Of a stretch of 5,352 nt of DNA, positions 1 through 5,352 are shown in pieces; position 1 is the stretch's first letter; each line of letters begins with the position of its first letter. The stretch is from an uncultured Peptococcaceae bacterium (GTDB taxonomy: Bacteria; Bacillota; Dehalobacteriia; UBA7702). The position numbers and the translations under genes are program-made. The notes beneath the pieces are model-generated. The model worked only from the letters and a program-made list of their open reading frames with translations. It was not told the DNA's origin and ran no database searches. The stretch covers positions 1 through 5,352 of the forward strand of contig CALFRX010000320.1 of NCBI GenBank assembly GCA_937919295.1, given 5' to 3'.

Positions 1-1
1 C

Positions 2-2452
2 CCTGATTCTTTTACCGGCAGCTACCTCGGGGACGGACACCGCATTGAAAACCTTCAGATTTCCTTTGACGACCCCGCCCAAAATCTAGCCTCTGCCGGT
101 CTGTTCGGTTATGTCGAGGGTACTGACGCAAAGGTCAGCGGCGTGACCGTAACAGTTGCGGGGGCTGAAATCACCGCATATAATTATGCCTATTTCGGAG
201 GGATAACCGGCGGTCTCAATGGCGGCAGCATTGAGGACTGTCATATCTTTTACGAAGGAGATGTCATTACCAGTTCCACACCGAACGGTGCGATGGGAGG
301 TATCACAGGCTACGCGTATCCTAAATGGAACAGCAGTGCCGGGGCCTATGATCCTGCGGCCATCGAAGGCTGCACCGTCACGCTTACCACTGGGAGCCTA
401 CACGGAGCTTCCTGGTCAAACCATGTCGGGGGGATTGCGGGACAAAGCGGCATGTGCATGATAGATTGTGACGTTGTGATCGATGCCGGGGAAATGCTTG
501 AAGCTCCCATGGTCGGCGGCATAACGGGGTTTATAAACACCAAAGAGGCAGGATTTGCCATCAGGGGCTGTACTGTTACAGGCGCGGGCAGCATTGTTTT
601 ATCACCCCAGCGTTATTACAACGGCTATGCCGGCGGTATCGCCGGTCTCATCTATGAGAGCAGCATTGAGAACTCTCTTAACGCCGTAGAAGTGGATGTT
701 TCCGGCATCTCAAAAATCGGCGTGGGCAATCAAGTTTACGCCGGTGGTATCGCCGGTTACATCGGTTCCAGATCAAGCCTGAGAGGTTGCTCCAATACGG
801 GAGAAGTCTTCGTTGTCGTTGCCAACAAGATCGTGGACGGTTATGATGTCCCCACTGACAGTAACGGTGATGAGTTTGCCTTCGCCGGCGGTATCGCCGG
901 TTACGTCAACGGTTACAGCAACGCTGTGGCGATCGAAAACTGTGAAAATAACGCCGACATCTCCTCCGTCAACTTGATTCCGGGTTTACGTGCCTACGCC
1001 GGGGGACTCATCGGCCATGTCGATTCGGGAGACGGCGATTATGCCGGAGTGCAGGTTCTCAACTGCGCCAATCTAGGGGCGGACAAAGAGGTCTATGCCG
1101 CCGCCGGTACCACCATGGCCGGAGGTCTTTTCGGCTCCACCAGCTTCCACGATTTTGCAAACCCCAACATTTTCCTTGCCAACAGCTATAACCGCGCCTC
1201 GGTGGCGGGGGTCAGCAATAGCCCGCCGACAAGTAACGGCAGGTGTGTCGGGATTACGGCGGGAGGTATCATCGGCGCTGCTGGTGAGGTCAGCGTAGCC
1301 AATACCTATAGCGCGGCGGCGGACGTCAGCGCGGTCAACAACGGTAACGGCGCCGATGCCTACGAGGGCGGCCTCTTTGGCGTATTGTACATGACCACGA
1401 CGACCCAAAACTATTATGAAATGAACGCTGCTGTCACCAAGGCCATCGGGGGCCGCGCCGCCGGAATGGATATCGTTTCCGGGGAAGATCTCGAAGGCGC
1501 TTATCAGGGCGCTACCACAGCGCAACTCAAGACGAAATCCTTCTATGGCGACAATTGGGTTTGGTACACAGGGGGAGGGACTGCCCCAGACTACTACAGT
1601 ACCATGGATCCCTGGCGCATGACGGCGGCCGACAGCTATCCCGTATTAAAGGGATTGCCCTATACGCCCTGCCTGATCACAGCGACGGCGACGGAAGGGG
1701 GCAGTATCACGCCTTCCGGTGACTGCAACGTGAATCAAAACCAAGACATCACCTTCACCATCACCCCGGATTACGGCTACGTCGTCGCCGACGTCCTCGT
1801 CGACGGCGTCAGCGTCGGCGCCGTCACCAGCTACACCTTTACCAATGTTACCGCCGACCACACCATTGCGGCTTCCTTTGTTCATCACTGCCTGGCCAAG
1901 CAATTCAAGGACGTAGACATCACCAAATGGTATCATGAGAGCATCGACTTCGTCTTACTGGAAGGGCTCTTTAATGGCCTCTCCGATACGGTCTTCGCTC
2001 CCAATGACATCATGACCCGCGCCATGCTGGTCACGGTTCTCTACCGGCTCGAGGGGGAACCAGCCGCTACGACCAATCATCCCTTCCATGACGTGGCCGA
2101 TCACCAATGGTACAGCGATGCCGTAGCCTGGGCCGCTCAATGCAATATCGTCAAAGGCTACACCGCGACCACCTTCGGTACCAAGGATGCTGCCACCAGA
2201 GAACAGACCGTCACAATCCTCTACCGCTACGCCCAGTATAAGGGTTATGATATCAGCGCCGGTGACAACTACAACCTCCTAAGCTTCAGCGATGGCGCGA
2301 AAGTCAGCAGCTACGCCACAGCGGCCATGAAGTGGGCCTGCGCCGCGGGCATCCTCAAAGGCGACAACAACAAAATCAGCCCCGCCGACAACTCCACCAG
2401 GGCCCAAGTCGCCACCATGCTCATGCGCTTTGTCAAAAATATGGAAAAATAA
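2..2452 (+). CDS. Secreted cell-surface protein with GLUG-like beta-helix repeats and three C-terminal SLH repeats (5' end outside window)
   Basis: The frame is open to the left edge. The GTG at 143 has no ribosome binding site, and the codons before it already read like a repeat-protein start (FTGSYLGDGHRIENL), so the gene begins upstream; signal peptide not visible. Residues below count from the codon at 143. About 18-440 hold eleven imperfect repeats built on (A/V/M)GG(I/L)xG followed by a short strand and often Cys or Asn, as in GLUG-type beta-helix proteins. About 512-580 (ITATATEGGSITPSG to TIAASF) match the divergent InlB B-repeat type. Three SLH repeats start near 586, 646 and 712, with FKDV/FHDV/FSDG openings, Trp-Tyr or Ser-Tyr, and TRAM, TREQ, TRAQ in place of the usual TRAE. 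SLH domains anchor proteins non-covalently to secondary cell-wall polymer, so this is expected outside the cell; an adhesin or surface-fibre role is inference. No catalytic domain is seen. The protein stops 2 residues after the usual SLH end, so the C-terminus is intact. Confidence 0.9.
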   Translation, partial: PDSFTGSYLGDGHRIENLQISFDDPAQNLASAGLFGYVEGTDAKVSGVTVTVAGAEITAYNYAYFGGITGGLNGGSIEDCHIFYEGDVITSSTPNGAMGGITGYAYPKWNSSAGAYDPAAIEGCTVTLTTGSLHGASWSNHVGGIAGQSGMCMIDCDVVIDAGEMLEAPMVGGITGFINTKEAGFAIRGCTVTGAGSIVLSPQRYYNGYAGGIAGLIYESSIENSLNAVEVDVSGISKIGVGNQVYAGGIAGYIGSRSSLRGCSNTGEVFVVVANKIVDGYDVPTDSNGDEFAFAGGIAGYVNGYSNAVAIENCENNADISSVNLIPGLRAYAGGLIGHVDSGDGDYAGVQVLNCANLGADKEVYAAAGTTMAGGLFGSTSFHDFANPNIFLANSYNRASVAGVSNSPPTSNGRCVGITAGGIIGAAGEVSVANTYSAAADVSAVNNGNGADAYEGGLFGVLYMTTTTQNYYEMNAAVTKAIGGRAAGMDIVSGEDLEGAYQGATTAQLKTKSFYGDNWVWYTGGGTAPDYYSTMDPWRMTAADSYPVLKGLPYTPCLITATATEGGSITPSGDCNVNQNQDITFTITPDYGYVVADVLVDGVSVGAVTSYTFTNVTADHTIAASFVHHCLAKQFKDVDITKWYHESIDFVLLEGLFNGLSDTVFAPNDIMTRAMLVTVLYRLEGEPAATTNHPFHDVADHQWYSDAVAWAAQCNIVKGYTATTFGTKDAATREQTVTILYRYAQYKGYDISAGDNYNLLSFSDGAKVSSYATAAMKWACAAGILKGDNNKISPADNSTRAQVATMLMRFVKNMEK
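194..1455 (+). repeat. Eleven degenerate GLUG-like repeats forming a predicted beta-helix
   Basis: Repeat cores in order read FGGITG, MGGITG, VGGIAG, VGGITG, AGGIAG, AGGIAG, AGGIAG, AGGLIG, AGGLFG, AGGIIG and EGGLFG. Spacing is irregular, from roughly 30 to 50 residues. Seven of the eleven units carry a Cys shortly after the core (DC, GC or NC). The last units replace it with NSY, NTY or NYY, which is closer to the standard GLUG consensus. The array ends in a capping-like segment rich in aromatic residues (FYGDNWVWY, then SYPVLKG), as is common after GLUG arrays. Confidence 0.8.
629..904 (+). repeat. Three near-identical 18-bp DNA copies inside the beta-helix region
   Basis: The 18-mer gccggcggtatcgccggt at 629-646 recurs at 740-757 with one change (ggtggt for ggcggt) and exactly at 884-901. 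Each encodes AGGIAG, and the last two also share the following TAC. Other repeat cores use different synonymous codons, so identity here is closer than the protein motif needs. That points to recent duplication or gene conversion among the three middle repeats. Confidence 0.75.
1898..2449 (+). other. Triple SLH cell-wall anchor domain
   Basis: Three SLH units are encoded here. The first has WYHESIDFVLLEGLFNG and FAPNDIMTRAMLVTVLYRL, typical of clostridial surface proteins. The second has WYSDAVAWAAQCNIVKGY with TREQTVTILYRY. The third has SYATAAMKWACAAGILKGD with STRAQVATMLMRF. Each has the helix, a loop with FxP or similar, then the TR-led helix. Three tandem C-terminal SLH units are the arrangement expected for Gram-positive S-layer-associated proteins; a single N-terminal SLH would instead suggest Negativicutes or Thermus-like envelopes. 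Confidence 0.9.
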
Positions 2453-2478
2453 ATACTTTTCAAGGGTATCTCCTCCGT

Positions 2479-2530
2479 ACCGTCTGAAAGAGATTGCCTG
2501 CCGATTACGGCAGGCAATCTCTCGGACGGT
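2479..2530. other. Long near-perfect inverted repeat (23-bp hairpin) downstream of the SLH gene
   Basis: The inner arms 2489-2503 and 2508-2522 pair over 15 bp without mismatch around an ATTA loop. A two-base AA bulge (2487-2488) separates them from an outer 8-bp stem, 2479-2486 with 2523-2530, which includes one T-G wobble. It begins 26 nt after the SLH stop codon. There is no T-tract directly after it on either strand, so it is not a classical Rho-independent terminator. On the + strand it is followed by C, six A, and a small CCCC-TTTTT-GGGG fold at 2540-2552. It may stabilise the 3' end of the mRNA, act as a weak terminator, or be a short palindromic repeat element. Confidence 0.7.
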
Positions 2531-2603
2531 CAAAAAAGTCCCCTTTTTGGGGCGTTCACACAGGGATTTAACAAAAAATTTTTGTGACAGCTTCAAGCGG
2601 GGC

Positions 2604-2658
2604 AAAAAGAGACCAGTCGTATTTAAGTATAATGCTTGGTACGGCTGGTCTTTTATTT
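2604..2658. terminator. Probable bidirectional Rho-independent terminator
   Basis: Arms 2610-2621 (AGACCAGTCGTA) and 2640-2651 (TACGGCTGGTCT) form a 12-bp stem with one T-G wobble and an 18-nt loop. On the + strand it is followed by TTTTATTT. An AAAAA run at 2604-2608 gives a T-tract for the minus strand. It can end transcripts of the SLH gene, about 155 nt after its stop, and of the broken minus-strand frame whose stop lies 12 nt from the stem. Confidence 0.8.
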
Positions 2659-2662
2659 GACT

Positions 2663-2940
2663 TCATTCGGCACGAATAGTCATTTTTTCGTATTTTTCTT
2701 TAAATTTAGCCAAGACAAAATCTGTATAAAAATCCTGCGATGCGAATTTTGAATTTTTGCTATCAAGCCGCCTTGTATAAACACAGTTAATATCGCCTTT
2801 TATCTTTTTTTAATCTGATTGAAAATTGTTCCTTGCTTAATGTCGAGATATTTTCTTTGCACCGTATCAGCAATTTGGCGTGTGTATATTTCCATCAATT
2901 GTAATCCTACAAAAGAAATCTTCGTGAGGGGTGCCGGACT
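2663..2940 (-). pseudogene. Possible 3' remnant of an unrecognised minus-strand gene, broken by a frameshift
   Basis: Reading the minus strand, one frame from about 2940 gives a protein-like stretch including ISFVGLQLMEIYTRQIADTV and KYLDIKQGTIFNQIKK, ending at a TAA at 2802-2800. An ATG lies at 2895-2893. At a run of seven A (complement of 2805-2811) the frame ends. Adding one A there joins it to a second frame that runs through GDINCVYTRRLDSKNSKFAS and DFVLAKFKEKYEKMTIRAE to a TGA at 2665-2663. The terminator follows 12 nt later, as for a real gene end. The block is more AT-rich than its flanks, which fits foreign origin. I do not recognise the family. The 5' boundary is not defined: the frame stays open into the antisense of the next gene. 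It could be chance open frame in AT-rich DNA, a decayed gene, or a frameshifted product. Confidence 0.35.
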
Positions 2941-2941
2941 A

Positions 2942-2976
2942 TTGCTTTTCTTGTCGTTTTGCGTTATATTTATAAT
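2942..2976 (+). promoter_or_regulatory. Probable sigma-A-type promoter for the dehydrogenase operon
   Basis: TTGCTT at 2942-2947 and TATATT at 2965-2970 are separated by 17 nt and match the -35/-10 consensus at 3 and 5 of 6 positions. A perfect TATAAT at 2971-2976 overlaps just downstream, but its best-spaced -35 (TTCTTG, 2948-2953) is poor. Either gives a transcript starting about 2977-2985, some 35-40 nt before the dehydrogenase start. No operator palindrome is evident. Confidence 0.5.
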
Positions 2977-3001
2977 ACTATACCTTATTCGATCCCACCA
3001 T

Positions 3002-3008
3002 AAAGGAG
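3002..3008 (+). promoter_or_regulatory. Ribosome binding site that fixes the dehydrogenase start
   Basis: AAAGGAG lies here. The ATG at 3010 is only 1 nt away, too close for initiation, whereas the in-frame ATG at 3019 is 10 nt away. The later ATG also places the nucleotide-binding strand (MYDIVIVGAG) directly at the N-terminus, as usual in this fold. Confidence 0.85.
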
Positions 3009-3018
3009 CATGGACTGT

Positions 3019-4416
3019 ATGTATGATATCGTCATTGTTGGTGCCGGTCCCGCCGGGATTTTCACCGCGTTAGAATTAATACAGAAACAATGTCACAAAA
3101 AAATACTGATTGTGGAAAAAGGCAGTCCCGTAGAAAAGCGCTCCTGTCCTAAGTTTAAAACGAAGGTTTGTTTAAACTGTGATCCCTGCGCCATTACCAC
3201 GGGGTTTTCCGGCGCCGGCGCTTTTTCCGACGGCAAGCTCTCGCTAAGCTATGAAGTCGGCGGCGATCTCCCCGATTTGATCGGCAGCGACCGGGCTCAG
3301 GAGCTCATCAACTATACCGATAAAATCTATTTGGAATTTGGCGCCGATGACCATGTGGAAGGTCTCCAGCAAGGGAAAAGAACCAAGGATATCCGCAAAA
3401 GGGCCATTCAGGCCGGTTTAAAGCTGGTGGATTGCCCCATTCGTCATTTGGGCACGGAAAACGCTCAGAAGCTCTATTACGCCATTGAGCAGTATCTGCT
3501 GAAACAGGGCGTGGAAATCCTCTTCCATTGCCAATATACCGATATTCTCTTAAACGGCGCCGGTTGCCGCGGCGTGGTCGTTGAAAAGACCAATGGCAGC
3601 GAAAAAAGGGAAATCGAAGCGAAAACCGTCATCATCGCCACGGGCCGCCGCGGCGCCGACGAATTGGAAAAGATGTGCGCCCGCTACGATATCGCCCACC
3701 GGCCCGGCACCGTGGACATCGGCGTGCGCGTGGAAGTCCGCAACGAGGTGATGGAAGAAGTCAACGAAGTGCTTTACGAATCAAAGCTCATCGGCTATCC
3801 CAATCCCTTCCGCAACAAGGTGCGTACCTTCTGTCAGAACCCCGGCGGTTTTGTCAGCCAGGAAAATTACGATAACGATCTGGCCGTGGTTAACGGCCAT
3901 TCCTATAAAAATCTAAAATCTGATAACACCAATGTGGCGATTCTCTGTTCGCATAATTTCACTTCACCCTTTAATCAGCCCATTGCTTATGCCCAGAAAA
4001 TCGGCGAGCTCACCAATATGCTGGGTGACGGTCACATCATGGTACAGCGCTACGGCGATATCTTAGACGGTAAACGTACTTGGGAAAAGGAATTGAGTCA
4101 AGCCAATGTCCGCCCCACCTTGGAAGACGCCGTGGCCGGCGACATTACCGCTGCCATGCCTTACCGGGCCATGATCAACATCATCAATTTTATCCAAGCT
4201 GTCGATCACGTGGTTCCCGGTTTTGCCAGTGCCGAAACACTGCTTTATTCCCCGGAGCTGAAATTCTACAGCAACAAAGTGCGGATGGACGAAGACCTCC
4301 ATACCAATGTCAAAAACCTCTACTGCCTCGGTGATTCCAGCGGCTGGACCAGGGGTTTGATGATGTCTTCGGTGATGGGCGTCTATATGGCGAGAAAGTT
4401 ATTGGAGCAAGGGTGA
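3019..4416 (+). CDS. FAD-dependent dehydrogenase of the COG2509 type (NAD(P)/FAD-dependent oxidoreductase)
   Basis: The protein has 465 residues from the chosen ATG. Residues 3-13 form the dinucleotide-binding strand and GxGxxG loop (IVIVGAGPAG), with the ribose-binding acid at Glu33 (ILIVEKG). A cysteine cluster follows: Cys43, then Cys51-x2-Cys54-x2-Cys57 (CLNCDPC), leading into GFSGAGAFSDGKL at 62-74, a hallmark of COG2509. Residues 204-212 carry the ATGRRG second FAD-contact motif, and 434-465 hold the C-terminal FAD motif LYCLGDSSG with a closing helix. It is a soluble cytoplasmic flavoprotein; the family's substrate is not established, so none is named. Longer COG2509 members of over 500 residues carry an extra N-terminal domain that is absent here. 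No signal peptide or transmembrane segment is seen. It is the first gene of a likely three-gene transcript, and its 3' end contains the ribosome binding site of the next gene. The two extremes look complete, so no truncation is suspected. Confidence 0.92.
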   Translation: MYDIVIVGAGPAGIFTALELIQKQCHKKILIVEKGSPVEKRSCPKFKTKVCLNCDPCAITTGFSGAGAFSDGKLSLSYEVGGDLPDLIGSDRAQELINYTDKIYLEFGADDHVEGLQQGKRTKDIRKRAIQAGLKLVDCPIRHLGTENAQKLYYAIEQYLLKQGVEILFHCQYTDILLNGAGCRGVVVEKTNGSEKREIEAKTVIIATGRRGADELEKMCARYDIAHRPGTVDIGVRVEVRNEVMEEVNEVLYESKLIGYPNPFRNKVRTFCQNPGGFVSQENYDNDLAVVNGHSYKNLKSDNTNVAILCSHNFTSPFNQPIAYAQKIGELTNMLGDGHIMVQRYGDILDGKRTWEKELSQANVRPTLEDAVAGDITAAMPYRAMINIINFIQAVDHVVPGFASAETLLYSPELKFYSNKVRMDEDLHTNVKNLYCLGDSSGWTRGLMMSSVMGVYMARKLLEQG

Positions 4417-4417
4417 G

Positions 4418-4831
4418 ATGCTGATCATTTATCTTCTGATGATTGCCGCGGGGGGCTATTTCTGGTTTATGGGTCTCAAAACGAAGAGACTGCGCAGAGT
4501 CAAACTGGCTAATGAAGAGTTTCTCGCCAAAGTCGCCAAGGAAGACCGAGTCCAATACATTTCCACACTGGGAAAAAGCTGGCAATTCATCGGCCTTGGC
4601 CTCATCGGCGCCGCCGCCGTCAACGCGGGGTTTGATACGAAATATGGCTGGATCATCTGCGCCCTTGGCGTCACCACCGGCATCGTGCTGATGTTTTATT
4701 GTGATTACCGGATCAAGAGCAAGCAGAAGGAGGCCGCCGCAGCCCGTGACCGCAAAAAGCAGGAACTGAAACAAAAGAAAGAGCAATCCCAACGCGTGCC
4801 CACCAAAAATAAAAAGAGAAAGAAAAGATAG
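4418..4831 (+). CDS. Small three-helix membrane protein with a basic C-terminal tail, unknown function
   Basis: The 137-residue product is not a family I recognise. Hydrophobic segments at about 2-19 (LIIYLLMIAAGGYFWFMG), 56-72 and 77-95 are likely membrane helices. A basic stretch (KTKRLRRVK, 21-29) follows the first helix and, by the positive-inside rule, puts that loop in the cytoplasm; the tail from 98 to 137 is also mostly Lys, Arg, Glu and Gln, ending KKRKKR, and may be helical and bind nucleic acid or anionic lipid (inference). The ATG is one base after the upstream TGA, with GGAG at 4404-4407 inside the preceding gene, 10 nt before the start. Translation is therefore probably coupled to the dehydrogenase. 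The layout recalls small DUF-type membrane proteins of Clostridia, but I cannot assign one. Confidence 0.85.
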   Translation: MLIIYLLMIAAGGYFWFMGLKTKRLRRVKLANEEFLAKVAKEDRVQYISTLGKSWQFIGLGLIGAAAVNAGFDTKYGWIICALGVTTGIVLMFYCDYRIKSKQKEAAAARDRKKQELKQKKEQSQRVPTKNKKRKKR

Positions 4832-4863
4832 GCGCTGATACCGCGCCTTGAAGAGGAAAACCG

Positions 4864-5352
4864 ATGACCAACAAACAAATGGAGCATAAGCTCACAGAGA
4901 TCGCGGCCCGCATCCGGGAAATGCGGGAAATCAGCGGTTTCAGTCCGGAAGAAATGGCCGCGAAGACCGATACCACGGTAGAGCAGTATCTTGCCTATGA
5001 AAAAGGGGAGCTGGATTTCCCCTTTACTTTTATCCATAAATGCGCCATAGCTTTCGGCCTTGAAATCACCAACCTGCTGGAAGGCAGCAGCGCCAAACTG
5101 CGCACGTATACCGTGACCAGAAGCGGTCAGGGGCAGACCACCGTCGATGAAGACGGCATTGAAATCGTGAACCTGGCCCCCCGTTTCCATAATAAAATCG
5201 CGGAACCCTACTGGGTACGCTATGAATATAAACAGGAAGAACAGGATCGGCCCATTCATCTCACCACCCATAAAGGCCAGGAATTTGACTATATCATCAG
5301 CGGTCAGCTGAAAGTGCAGGTCGGAGAACATGTCGAAGTCCTGGGCCCTGGC
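4864..5352 (+). CDS. XRE-family HTH regulator with C-terminal cupin domain (3' end outside window)
   Basis: The frame opens at ATG 4864 with AGAGG at 4852-4856, 7 nt upstream, and runs to the right edge, giving 163 residues with no stop. Residues about 10-72 form an XRE/lambda-repressor helix-turn-helix: IAARIREMREISGFSPEEMA, then recognition helix TTVEQYLAYEKGE. A short linker leads to a cupin beta-barrel from about 100. Cupin motif 1 is seen as HLTTHKGQEFDYIISGQLKV at 132-151, with His132, His136, Glu140 and Gly147; the sequence stops at VEVLGPG just before motif 2. Such proteins are cytoplasmic regulators whose cupin senses a small ligand or metal. The usual length for this architecture is about 180-190 residues, so only some 20-25 are missing. 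In Clostridia these genes often sit next to an AMP-forming acyl-CoA synthetase, so one may follow; that lies outside the window. Confidence 0.9.
   Translation, partial: MTNKQMEHKLTEIAARIREMREISGFSPEEMAAKTDTTVEQYLAYEKGELDFPFTFIHKCAIAFGLEITNLLEGSSAKLRTYTVTRSGQGQTTVDEDGIEIVNLAPRFHNKIAEPYWVRYEYKQEEQDRPIHLTTHKGQEFDYIISGQLKVQVGEHVEVLGPG

Noticed and set aside
2571..2585. ACAAAAAATTTTTGT, with TCACA and TGTGA nearby, as a regulator operator
   Set aside because: The symmetry is a simple A-run meeting a T-run, and the half-sites are not spaced like a CRP, FNR or Rex operator. It is not near a promoter.
2628..2633. TATAAT in the loop of the terminator as a -10 box
   Set aside because: No -35-like hexamer at 16-18 nt upstream (A-rich there), and it lies within the terminator loop.
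2430..2660. + strand frame crossing the SLH stop and both hairpins
   Set aside because: It begins inside the SLH gene and is encoded mainly by the hairpin arms; no binding site and no recognisable protein.
2819..3073. TTG-initiated + strand frame with a hydrophobic stretch (LLLFLSFCVIFIILYLI)
   Set aside because: No ribosome binding site at the start, it overlaps the dehydrogenase start by about 55 nt in another frame, and it covers the promoter. The hydrophobicity is the complement of the Lys/Asn-rich minus-strand frame in AT-rich DNA.
4831..4847. GGCGC/GCGCC hairpin in the gap before the regulator gene
   Set aside because: Only 5 bp, no T-tract, and it lies just before a good ribosome binding site; not a terminator.
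4705..5331. 208-codon minus-strand frame opposite the membrane protein and regulator genes
   Set aside because: It is the antisense shadow of two well-supported + strand genes and has no recognisable domain or start signal.

Overview
The window looks like a piece of a chromosome from a Gram-positive anaerobe of the Bacillota, most likely class Clostridia. Three things suggest this: a secreted protein with three C-terminal S-layer homology (SLH) repeats, a COG2509-type FAD-dependent dehydrogenase with a cysteine-rich motif, and an XRE-type regulator fused to a cupin domain. Strong AGGAG-like ribosome binding sites agree. The assignment rests on family knowledge, not on a database search.

Layout: (1) From the left edge to 2452, the 3' part of a large cell-surface gene runs on the + strand. 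It encodes a glycine-rich, GLUG-like beta-helix repeat region, one divergent InlB-type repeat and three SLH repeats. Its true start lies upstream of the window. (2) From 2453 to 3018 there is no intact gene, but the stretch is not empty. It holds a 23-bp hairpin at 2479-2530 with no T-tract, then a terminator-like hairpin at 2604-2658 with an A-tract before it and a T-tract after it. Next comes an AT-rich block that reads, on the minus strand, as the tail of a protein broken by a one-base frameshift in a run of seven A (2663 to about 2940). Last is a probable promoter at 2942-2976. (3) From 3019 to 5352 three + strand genes follow closely: the FAD-dependent dehydrogenase (3019-4416), a small three-helix membrane protein (4418-4831) and an XRE/cupin regulator (4864 to the right edge, cut off). 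Gaps of 1 and 32 nt with no terminator between them suggest one transcript.

How they may work together: the surface protein is an independent unit closed by the terminator. The downstream genes look like a redox enzyme, an inner-membrane accessory protein and a small-molecule-sensing regulator. No shared pathway can be named from the sequence. I see no RNA genes, CRISPR array, complete insertion sequence or origin. The least explained parts are the broken minus-strand reading frame and the long hairpin in the intergenic region.
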